This document shows, one piece after another, positions 1-5,538 of a DNA stretch of 5,538 bases. Source of the stretch: an uncultured Gallionellaceae bacterium (GTDB lineage Bacteria; Pseudomonadota; Gammaproteobacteria; Burkholderiales; Sulfuricellaceae). The stretch spans positions 1-5,538 of the forward strand of contig CALMWM010000657.1 of the NCBI GenBank assembly GCA_937873435.1. Direction: 5' to 3'. The translations under genes and the position numbers were made by a program. The number at the start of each line of letters is the position of its first letter. Positions within the stretch are counted from its first letter, which is position 1. The notes below the pieces were generated by a model that worked only from the letters and a program-made list of their open reading frames with translations, did no database searches and was not told where the DNA came from.

Positions 1-1358
1 TGCTGGTGGCCGTCGTGGGCGTGTATGTGTGGCGCGTGCGGCACCACGAGCATCTGCTTGCCCCCTGGCGCAAGGTGGCGCGTAGCCGGGACGGGATGAT
101 TTCCGCAGTGGTGTTGTCCGCATTCGTGGTGATCGGTTTGGCCGATTCGCTGCATTTCCGCCTGCCTTTACCCGAGGCCGGGAACGGCGTGCAACGCCAA
201 TATTCCCCGGAAGTCTTGAGCCTATTCGATCTGATGACGAGCGCGTTGCGCACGCGGGTCGAAAAAACCTATTCCGCTCCTTTTGCTACTCACCTTTTCG
301 CCAAGGAAACCACTGAATTGCCGGATGGCCGCCAGGTGCGCGCCTTTCCCCGGCTCAAGTACGGTGGGGCGCATCTCGAAGATACTGCCGAGCGTACGGC
401 GGACATCGCCGCCTCTATTGCCAAGGGGATATTTCATGGGGTGGTGCTGTGGTGGGGTTGTGCGCTGCTGCTTACATTGTCGCTGGCGCGTTCGCGCGAG
501 GTGTCCGTCGGGGCGGCCTGGAACCTGATCCGGCAGGGCCGCGACGAGATTCCGTGGCGCACCATTCTCGCCACGCTGGGCGCCACCCTGATTATCGGCT
601 CGACGGCGGCGGCGCTGTCCTTCGAGTACCATATTTTCGGCACCGACAAGGTGGGGCAGGATGTGTTTTACCTTTCGCTCAAGAGCATTCGCACCGGATT
701 GGTGATCGGCACGGTCACTACGCTGGTGATGCTGCCGTTCGCGCTGTTGCTGGGGATCGCGGCAGGATATTTTCGCGGTTGGGTAGACGACCTGATCCAG
801 TATATCTATACCACCCTCAATTCGATTCCCGGCGTGCTGCTGATCGCCGCGGCAGTGCTGATTCTGCAGGTGTACATGGACAGCAACGCCGAGCTGTTCG
901 ATACCGTTAACGCCCGTGCAGACATGCGTCTGCTGTTTTTGTGCCTGATCCTCGGCTTGACCAGTTGGACCGGGTTGTGCCGCTTGTTGCGCGGCGAGGC
1001 GATGAAGCTGCGAGAGGCCGATTTCATCCAGGCCGCCACGGCTTTCGGCGTCGGCCATCTACGCATCATCCTGCGCCATATTTTGCCCAATGTGATGCAC
1101 ATCGTGCTGATCAATGTGGTGTTGGATTTCTCCGGTCTGGTGTTGGCCGAGGCGGTGTTGTCCTACGTCGGCGTCGGTGTCGATCCCACCACCCAGAGCT
1201 GGGGCAACATGATCAATGCGGCGCGTCTCGAAATGGCGCGCGAACCGATGGTGTGGTGGTCGTTGGCGGCGGCTTTCAGTTTCATGTTCACGCTGGTGCT
1301 GGCGGCCAACCTGTTCGCCGACAGCGTGCGCGACGCATTCGATCCGAGGCTGAAATGA
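1..1358 (+). CDS. Oligopeptide-type ABC transporter permease (OppC/YejE-like), 5' end missing
   Basis: Inner-membrane permease of a peptide-class ABC importer; it would form half of the channel and pass substrate inward using the ATPase encoded next. The frame is already open at base 3, so the GTG at base 6 is probably internal and the true start lies left of the window. Numbering from that GTG, hydrophobic segments lie near residues 31-49, 141-160 and 186-206. The family's GTDKVGQD motif is at 212-219 and begins the conserved permease domain. Further membrane segments lie near 231-255, 274-291, 308-323, 363-381 and 418-436. The cytoplasmic EAA loop that docks on the ATPase is at about 331-362 (QAATAFGV, then ILRHILPN). 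The end, VRDAFDPRLK, is typical of OppC/YejE proteins. About 90 soluble residues between the first two membrane segments and two extra segments before the core make it longer than the usual 300-340 residues. Family is confident; substrate is unknown. Confidence 0.9.
   Translation, partial: LVAVVGVYVWRVRHHEHLLAPWRKVARSRDGMISAVVLSAFVVIGLADSLHFRLPLPEAGNGVQRQYSPEVLSLFDLMTSALRTRVEKTYSAPFATHLFAKETTELPDGRQVRAFPRLKYGGAHLEDTAERTADIAASIAKGIFHGVVLWWGCALLLTLSLARSREVSVGAAWNLIRQGRDEIPWRTILATLGATLIIGSTAAALSFEYHIFGTDKVGQDVFYLSLKSIRTGLVIGTVTTLVMLPFALLLGIAAGYFRGWVDDLIQYIYTTLNSIPGVLLIAAAVLILQVYMDSNAELFDTVNARADMRLLFLCLILGLTSWTGLCRLLRGEAMKLREADFIQAATAFGVGHLRIILRHILPNVMHIVLINVVLDFSGLVLAEAVLSYVGVGVDPTTQSWGNMINAARLEMAREPMVWWSLAAAFSFMFTLVLAANLFADSVRDAFDPRLK
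1346..1349 (+). promoter_or_regulatory. Ribosome binding site for the fused ATPase gene
   Basis: GAGG lies 5 nt before the ATG at 1355, inside the last codons of the permease. It supports that ATG over the longer upstream open frame. The start also overlaps the permease stop as ATGA, which suggests coupled translation. Confidence 0.6.
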
Positions 1359-3355
1359 GCGACGCACTGTTGCAGGTGAAGAATCTCGCCACCGTGCTGG
1401 AAAGCGGCAAGAATCAGGTGCGCGCGGTCGATGGCATCAGTTTCGAGATCCGGCGTCACGAAACCTTTGCCTTGCTCGGCGAATCGGGCTGCGGCAAGTC
1501 GATGACCGCGCTTTCGATCATGCGCTTGCTGCCGGACGTGGGGCATGTCGCCGCCGGATCGATCATGCTCGACGGCGAGGATTTGCTGGGATTGCCGGAA
1601 ATTGCTATGCGCAATGTGCGCGGCAAGCGCATCGCGATGATTTTCCAGGAACCGATGACCAGTCTCAACCCGGTAATGACCGTCGGCCAGCAGATCGTCG
1701 AAACCTTGTTGCGCCATACCGATTTGCGAGGCGAGGCGACTCGGCAGCGAGCAATCGGGCTGCTCGACGAGGTGGGTATCCCTGATGCCGCGCGCCGTTG
1801 CGGCGATTATCCGTTCCAACTTTCCGGCGGCATGAAGCAGCGCGTGATGATCGCCATCGCCTTGGCCTGCGAACCGGAACTGTTGATCGCCGACGAACCG
1901 ACCACCGCGCTGGATGTCACCATCCAGGCGCAGGTGCTGGAGCTGTTGCGCCACTTGCAGAAAAAACGCGGCATGGCGATTTTGCTGATCACCCACGATT
2001 TGGGCGTGGTGGCGGAAATGGCCAGCCGGGTCGCGGTAATGTATGCAGGGGAAATCGTCGAACTGGCGGATCGAGCCAGCTTTTTCACGGCCCCGCGCCA
2101 TCCCTACTCGCAAAAACTATTCGCCTCTTTGCCCGGCCACGCCAAGCGGGGCAGACAACTCGACGTCATCAAAGGCTCGGTGCCGCGCCTCGATCAGCAA
2201 TTTACCGGTTGCCGTTTTGTCGAGCGCTGCGATCATGCCGCCGAAATCTGCCGCAGCGACGTGCCGCAATGGCGGGAAAACACCGAGGGGAGGGGAGTCC
2301 GCTGTCATTTGGCGGACACGCTGGTTGTATCGCAAGCGGTTATTCATGGTGTCCAAGTCAGCGCGGAAAGTGAGCCTAGCACTAGCGAGGCCTTGCTACA
2401 GGTCGCCGACCTCAAAGTGCATTTTCCGATCCGCAAGGGGCTGTTTCAGCAAGTCGTCGGCCAGGTCATGGCGGTCGACGGCGTCGATCTGGAAATCTGC
2501 GCCGGGCGCACGCTGGCACTGGTAGGCGAGTCCGGCTGCGGCAAGACCACGGTAGGCAAGGGCATCCTGCAACTACTGCGGCCCACTGCCGGCAGCGTGC
2601 GCTATGCCGGCAACGAATTGGCTGGCTTGTCATCTTCCCAGCTGAGACCTTATCGCGCCGACTTGCAGGTAATCTTCCAGGATCCCTATGCCTCGCTCGA
2701 TCCGCGGATGCGGGTCGGCGATATTCTCGAAGAAGGCATGATCGCGCTGCGTGTAGGCAACTCGGAAAACGAACGCCAGGCGCGCATGGATCAGCTTTTG
2801 CAGCAGGTCGGCCTGGCGGCGGAAGCGCGCTTCCGTTATCCCCACGAATTTTCCGGCGGGCAGCGCCAGCGCATCGCCATCGCACGTGCTTTGGCGGTGA
2901 ATCCCAAGTTGATCGTCTGTGACGAGCCTACCAGTGCGCTGGATGTCTCGGTGCAGGCGCAAATTTTAAATCTGCTGAAATCATTGCAGGATCGACTGGG
3001 CCTTGCCTACCTGTTCATTACCCACAACCTGGCGGTAGTGGAATATTTCGCCCATGAAGTGGCGGTGATGTATCTGGGGCGCATCGTCGAGCGCGGCGGC
3101 GTGGCCGAATTGCTCAGCGCCCCGCGCCATCCTTACACCCAAGCGCTGCTGTCTGCCGCACCAGTGGCTGATCCTGGCGGGAAACGCGAAATCATCCGCC
3201 TGAGCGGAGACTTGCCTTCGCCCGCCAACCCGCCCAGCGGTTGCCACTTTCATCCGCGCTGCCCTCATGCAATGCCGCTATGCCGGGACGTTTATCCGGC
3301 CTCGACGCGCATCGGGACAAGCGCAGAAGTCCGTTGCCACCTGTATTCCCGATAG
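1355..3355 (+). CDS. Fused double-ATPase subunit of a peptide-type ABC importer (YejF / OppD-OppF fusion)
   Basis: Cytoplasmic protein of 666 residues that would power the permease encoded just upstream. Two ABC domains lie in tandem. Domain 1 has Walker A GESGCGKS at 42-49, Q-loop Q98, signature LSGGM at 156-160, Walker B LLIADE ending at E181, and switch H214. Domain 2 has GESGCGKT at 391-398, Q442, FSGGQ at 499-503, Walker B ending D523-E524, and H557. Both catalytic sites look intact. Each domain is followed by the peptide-transporter C-terminal extension (RHPYSQ at 248-253, RHPYTQ at 591-596). Each extension carries four cysteines spaced C-x5-C-x6-C-x17-C: C286/292/299/317 and C630/636/643/661. 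Related DppD-type proteins can hold an iron-sulfur cluster there; whether this one does is inference. It is longer than E. coli YejF (about 530) and nearer GsiA in size. The start is set by the ATGA overlap, the GAGG site, and homology beginning at once (LLQVKNL). A GsiA-like or other peptide role is equally possible. Confidence 0.95.
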   Translation: MSDALLQVKNLATVLESGKNQVRAVDGISFEIRRHETFALLGESGCGKSMTALSIMRLLPDVGHVAAGSIMLDGEDLLGLPEIAMRNVRGKRIAMIFQEPMTSLNPVMTVGQQIVETLLRHTDLRGEATRQRAIGLLDEVGIPDAARRCGDYPFQLSGGMKQRVMIAIALACEPELLIADEPTTALDVTIQAQVLELLRHLQKKRGMAILLITHDLGVVAEMASRVAVMYAGEIVELADRASFFTAPRHPYSQKLFASLPGHAKRGRQLDVIKGSVPRLDQQFTGCRFVERCDHAAEICRSDVPQWRENTEGRGVRCHLADTLVVSQAVIHGVQVSAESEPSTSEALLQVADLKVHFPIRKGLFQQVVGQVMAVDGVDLEICAGRTLALVGESGCGKTTVGKGILQLLRPTAGSVRYAGNELAGLSSSQLRPYRADLQVIFQDPYASLDPRMRVGDILEEGMIALRVGNSENERQARMDQLLQQVGLAAEARFRYPHEFSGGQRQRIAIARALAVNPKLIVCDEPTSALDVSVQAQILNLLKSLQDRLGLAYLFITHNLAVVEYFAHEVAVMYLGRIVERGGVAELLSAPRHPYTQALLSAAPVADPGGKREIIRLSGDLPSPANPPSGCHFHPRCPHAMPLCRDVYPASTRIGTSAEVRCHLYSR

Positions 3356-3379
3356 TATTTCTTGATAAATATCGAGAAT
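3345..3379. repeat. AT-rich imperfect inverted repeat across the ATPase stop codon and the tRNA promoter
   Basis: The left arm at 3345-3360 and right arm at 3367-3379 are complementary except for one mismatch and a 2-nt bulge (GT at 3355-3356), with a 6-nt loop. No T-run follows, so it is not a convincing intrinsic terminator. It covers the TAG stop (3353-3355) and the -35 box of the tRNA-fMet promoter. It could be an mRNA 3' hairpin, a protein-binding site, or chance in AT-rich DNA. Confidence 0.4.
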
Positions 3380-3390
3380 GTCCGTATAAT
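3362..3390 (+). promoter_or_regulatory. Sigma70-type promoter of tRNA-fMet
   Basis: The -35 box TTGATA (3362-3367, five of six consensus bases) is separated by exactly 17 bp from a perfect -10 box TATAAT (3385-3390). Transcription would begin near 3396-3398, giving a leader of about 5 nt before the mature tRNA. It begins only 6 bp after the ATPase stop codon. The bases after the -10 box are GG then T-rich, so the GC-rich discriminator typical of stringently controlled stable-RNA promoters is not obvious. Confidence 0.85.
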
Positions 3391-3401
3391 GGTTTTGTTG
3401 A

Positions 3402-3478
<77 letters not shown>

Positions 3479-3483
3479 GTTTT

Positions 3484-3515
3484 AAACGGCTCACAGCGAT
3501 GTGGGCCGTTTTCAT
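3484..3515 (+). terminator. Intrinsic terminator of tRNA-fMet
   Basis: A 12-bp stem (3484-3495 with 3500-3511, one G-U pair) closes on a GCGA tetraloop and is followed by an interrupted T-rich run (TTTTCATTT from 3509). It starts 5 nt after the tRNA CCA end. As no clear terminator follows the ABC gene, it may also end readthrough transcripts from the transporter operon. Confidence 0.85.
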
Positions 3516-3636
3516 TTCTGCTGTCTGAAACAGCGTGAGAAACTTGAGGTGCCTTGAGCGCCGATAAGGTAAAATGCCGAAGGTTGTGGAGGTAAGGCAG
3601 TCTTGCAGTTGCCGTAAGGCATGATTTTTGGACATG
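3516..3636. other. Intergenic spacer between the two tRNA units, no convincing gene
   Basis: I see no protein gene here. It holds a small hairpin (GCTGT 3520-3524 with ACAGC 3530-3534) and two TTGAG copies 10 bp apart (3544-3548, 3554-3558). It also holds a possible rightward -10 box, TAAAAT (3570-3575). The best -35 match, TTGAGG (3544-3549), is 20 bp from it, which is too far to be comfortable. A 16-codon frame at 3574-3624 has no supporting feature. If the -10 box is real, its transcript would run antisense through tRNA-Leu towards rnr. Confidence 0.3.
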
Positions 3637-3664
3637 AAAAAGCCGCACCCTTGGGTGCGGCTTT
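3637..3664 (-). terminator. Intrinsic terminator of tRNA-Leu
   Basis: A perfect 12-bp GC-rich inverted repeat (3639-3650 with 3653-3664) lies 12 nt beyond the tRNA-Leu CCA end. Read on the minus strand it ends in five T (3641-3637). The two bases between the arms mean the innermost pair must open to form the loop. On the plus strand only CTTTAA follows, so rightward termination would be weaker. Confidence 0.9.
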
Positions 3665-3676
3665 AACAGAGTTTTT

Positions 3677-3763
3677 TGGTGCCCAGAAGAGGACTCGAAC
3701 CTCCACAGTGTTGCCACCGCTAGGACCTGAACCTAGTGCGTCTACCAATTCCGCCATCTGGGC
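3677..3763 (-). tRNA. tRNA-Leu (anticodon CAG)
   Basis: An 87-nt class II tRNA that decodes CUG leucine codons. On the minus strand the acceptor stem is GCCCAGA/TCTGGGC. The anticodon loop TTCAGGT (plus 3731-3725) has CAG at plus 3729-3727, on a CTAGG/CCTAG stem. The long variable arm expected for tRNA-Leu is present as a 5-bp stem (CGGTG/CACTG, one G-U) with a GCAA loop. The T arm has GTTCGAGTC, and ACCA is encoded at plus 3680-3677. The length matches E. coli tRNA-Leu(CAG). It is transcribed away from rnr with only 38 bp between the tRNA 5' end and the rnr start codon. Confidence 0.98.
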
Positions 3764-3779
3764 AATTCAGGAAGCGCGA

Positions 3780-3808
3780 ACTTTAATAGGAAATAATTAT
3801 TTTGTCAA
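3780..3808 (-). promoter_or_regulatory. Probable sigma70 promoter of tRNA-Leu, overlapping the rnr start
   Basis: On the minus strand a perfect -35 box TTGACA (plus 3808-3803) is followed 17 bp later by TAAAGT (plus 3785-3780, four of six consensus bases). TATTAA nearby is only 14 bp away. A GC-rich CGCGC (plus 3778-3774) follows, like the discriminator of stable-RNA promoters that respond to ppGpp. Transcription would begin near plus 3773, about 10 nt before the tRNA. The -35 box lies on the first codons of rnr. Confidence 0.65.
3788..3791 (+). promoter_or_regulatory. Ribosome binding site for rnr
   Basis: AGGA lies 10 nt before the TTG at 3802. An in-frame TAG at 3787-3789 overlaps it, so no earlier start is possible beyond two rare ATT codons. 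This supports TTG as the start. Confidence 0.55.
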
Positions 3809-5538
3809 CGAAGAAGCAAAAAATCCGTCAGCAAGACCCCTACCTAGAGCGCGAACGCGCTCAATACGACCACCCTTTACCAAGCCGTGAATTCATTCTG
3901 CAAATCCTGACCGGGCAAGGCGTGCCGGTGGATGAGGATCATCTTGCAGATCTGCTGGGAATCGAGGACGACGAACTGGATGTTTTCAGCCGCCGCCTTG
4001 GCGCCATGGTGCGCGACGGCCAGATTATGCGCAACCGCAAGGGAGCGATTTGCATGGTGGACAAGCTCGACCTGATCAAGGGTCGAGTACAAGGCCATCC
4101 GGACGGTTACGGATTCCTCGTTCCAGACGACGGCAGCGAGGATTTGTTCCTCAACGCCAAGCAGATGGACAAGGCGTTGCACGGCGACCGTGTGATGGCG
4201 CGCGAAACCGGCGTGGATAGGCGTGGAAGGCGCGAAGCGAGCATCGTTGAGGTGCTGGAACGTGCCAATACCCAACTGGTCGGACGGATACACAACGATC
4301 ACGGCATCTATTTCGTGGTTGCTGAAAACCGGCGCATCAGCCAGGACATTCTGATTCCACCCAACGAGACCAAGAAGGCCAAATCCGGCCAAGTGGTGAC
4401 AGTTGAAATTGTCGAACAGCCCAACAAGAATTCCCAACCCATCGGCAGAGTAATAGAAGTGCTGGGCAACTATGCCGATCCGGGCATGGAAATCGAGATC
4501 GCCTTGCGCAAACACGATTTGCCGCATGAATTCCCCAAGGAAGTCGCCAAGGTCGCAAAGAAATTTGCTGCATTGGTGCAGAAGAAAGACTTCAAGGACA
4601 GAGAGGATGTCCGCCATTTGCCGCTGGTAACCATAGACAGTGAAACAGCTCGCGATTTCGACGACGCGGTGTATTGCGAGGCGGACGGCAAGGGCTGGAA
4701 ACTCTTCGTGGCGATTGCCGATGTCAGCCATTATGTGCAACCGGGCGATGAGCTCGACAAGGAAGCCTACGATCGCGGCAATTCGGTGTATTTTCCGCGC
4801 CGGGTGATTCCCATGTTGCCGGAAGAACTGTCCAACGGCCTGTGTTCGCTAAACCCGGAAGTCGATCGCTTGTGCATGGTGTGCGAAATGAGCATCGGGT
4901 CGAGTGGCAGCATCAAAAGCTATCGCTTTTACCCCGCGGTGATGTGGTCACATGCCCGTCTCACCTATAACAAGGTGGCGGCGATGCTGGCCGACGAGAA
5001 TGGGGAGGACGCGGTCAATTATCAGGCGTTATTGCCGCACGTGAAAAATCTGTATCAATTATTCAAGGTGTTGCTCAAGGCGCGCGAGAAGCGCGGCGCG
5101 ATCGACTTCGAGACGGTCGAAACCCAGATGATCTTCGACGACAAGGGCAAGATCGAACGCATCGTGCCGGTGCATCGCAACGATGCTCATCGCCTGATCG
5201 AGGAATGCATGTTGGCGGCCAACGTGTGCGCGTCCGACTTTTTGCAAGCGCATGAACATCCCACGCTATACCGCGTCCACGAAGGCCCGACGCCGGAAAA
5301 ACTGAAAAATCTGCACGAATTCCTCAAGGAATTCGGCCTCGCTCTGAGCGGCGACGACGATCCTCATGCCAAGGATTACGCCAAATTGTTGGCGAAGGTG
5401 AAAGGCCGTCCCGACGAGCAGTTGCTGCAAACCGTAATGCTGCGTTCGCTGAAGCAAGCCGTGTACAGCCCGGACAACGTCGGCCATTTCGGGCTGGCCT
5501 ATGAATCCTATACCCATTTCACCTCACCAATTCGCCGT
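3802..5538 (+). CDS. rnr: Ribonuclease R, 3' end missing
   Basis: A cytoplasmic, processive 3'-to-5' exoribonuclease that degrades structured RNA in rRNA/tRNA quality control and mRNA decay. The first 579 residues are present (E. coli RNase R is about 813) and no stop is reached. Domains in order: helix-turn-helix at about 28-85, first cold-shock/OB domain from about 92 (GYGFL at 102-106), second at about 155-233, and RNB nuclease from about 270. The metal-binding aspartates of the active site are intact: D279, D285, D287 and D288 in TID...RDFDDAV. Y330 in SVYFP matches the RNA-stacking tyrosine of E. coli (Y324). The window ends at TSPIRR, which includes the catalytic arginine region. The rest of RNB, the S1 domain and the basic tail lie outside. 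TTG was chosen because an in-frame stop lies just upstream, AGGA precedes it, and QDPYLERERAQYDHPLPSREF aligns with the E. coli N-terminus; the next ATG would remove the helix-turn-helix. RNase II is excluded by the N-terminal domain. Confidence 0.97.
   Translation, partial: MSTKKQKIRQQDPYLERERAQYDHPLPSREFILQILTGQGVPVDEDHLADLLGIEDDELDVFSRRLGAMVRDGQIMRNRKGAICMVDKLDLIKGRVQGHPDGYGFLVPDDGSEDLFLNAKQMDKALHGDRVMARETGVDRRGRREASIVEVLERANTQLVGRIHNDHGIYFVVAENRRISQDILIPPNETKKAKSGQVVTVEIVEQPNKNSQPIGRVIEVLGNYADPGMEIEIALRKHDLPHEFPKEVAKVAKKFAALVQKKDFKDREDVRHLPLVTIDSETARDFDDAVYCEADGKGWKLFVAIADVSHYVQPGDELDKEAYDRGNSVYFPRRVIPMLPEELSNGLCSLNPEVDRLCMVCEMSIGSSGSIKSYRFYPAVMWSHARLTYNKVAAMLADENGEDAVNYQALLPHVKNLYQLFKVLLKAREKRGAIDFETVETQMIFDDKGKIERIVPVHRNDAHRLIEECMLAANVCASDFLQAHEHPTLYRVHEGPTPEKLKNLHEFLKEFGLALSGDDDPHAKDYAKLLAKVKGRPDEQLLQTVMLRSLKQAVYSPDNVGHFGLAYESYTHFTSPIRR
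3847..3862 (+). repeat. GC-rich inverted repeat in the 5' coding region of rnr
   Basis: A perfect 7-bp inverted repeat (GAGCGCG, AA, CGCGCTC) spans codons 16-21 (ERERAQ) of rnr, 45 nt after the start codon. In mRNA it would form a short stable hairpin. It may simply follow from the Arg/Glu-rich codons. A regulatory role is possible but unproven. Confidence 0.45.

Noticed and set aside
941..1354. Upstream extension of the ATPase reading frame to 941
   Set aside because: It overlaps the conserved part of the permease in another frame. Family similarity begins only after the ATG at 1355, which has a ribosome binding site.
222..2113. Several long minus-strand frames opposite the transporter genes
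   Set aside because: They mirror the permease and ATPase codons, are rich in His/Gln/Arg in the way shadow frames are, and have no family motifs.
3574..3624. 16-codon frame between the two tRNAs
   Set aside because: It is too short, its ATG overlaps a possible -10 box, and nothing in it resembles a known small protein.
3512..3757. Minus-strand 81-residue frame starting MAELVDALGSGPSGGN, and the plus-strand frame at 3621-3890
   Set aside because: Both are translations across tRNA-Leu. The MAELVDALGSGPSGG string is a familiar spurious protein from tRNA-Leu genes.
3759..3787. Possible rightward promoter TGGGCA - 17 bp - TTTAAT just before rnr
   Set aside because: The -10 lacks the key A at position 2, and the start would fall past the AGGA ribosome binding site, leaving almost no leader.
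3773..3856. 9-bp direct repeat AGCGCGAAC at 3773-3781 and 3848-3856
   Set aside because: It is short, occurs in GC-rich DNA and has no other supporting feature; likely chance.
3877..4740. Long minus-strand open frame of 287 residues
   Set aside because: It lies wholly opposite the rnr reading frame, which has clear domains and catalytic residues. The minus-strand product shows no recognisable domain and is a codon-bias shadow.

Overview
This is ordinary, compact bacterial chromosome, read left to right. The G+C content is moderate to high. The initiator tRNA is of bacterial type, both tRNAs encode their CCA ends, and the RNase R and Yej/Opp-type transporter are proteobacterial in character. 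The best guess is a proteobacterium, probably a betaproteobacterium; this is an inference from protein character and was not tested by any search.

Bases 1-3355 hold the end of a peptide-type ABC importer operon. A permease, cut off at the left edge, overlaps by 4 bp (ATGA) a 666-residue fused double ATPase. This resembles the YejE-YejF arrangement: an inner-membrane permease followed by one protein carrying both nucleotide-binding domains. The substrate-binding protein and the partner permease would lie upstream, outside the window. The permease has an unusually long N-terminal part. The ATPase carries a four-cysteine motif after each of its two ATPase domains.

Bases 3356-3801 are a stable-RNA island. 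A rightward initiator tRNA-fMet has a near-consensus sigma70 promoter and its own intrinsic terminator. After a short spacer with no convincing gene comes a leftward tRNA-Leu(CAG), also with its own terminator and promoter. No intrinsic terminator separates the ABC gene from tRNA-fMet, so operon transcripts may run through the tRNA.

Bases 3802-5538 are the first 579 codons of rnr (RNase R), running off the right edge. It begins with a TTG codon. That codon lies on the -35 box of the divergent tRNA-Leu promoter, so the two genes share a very tight control region.

I did not find an undescribed system. The points most worth a second look are the rnr/tRNA-Leu shared control region, the doubled cysteine motif, the permease N-terminal extension, and the missing terminator before tRNA-fMet.
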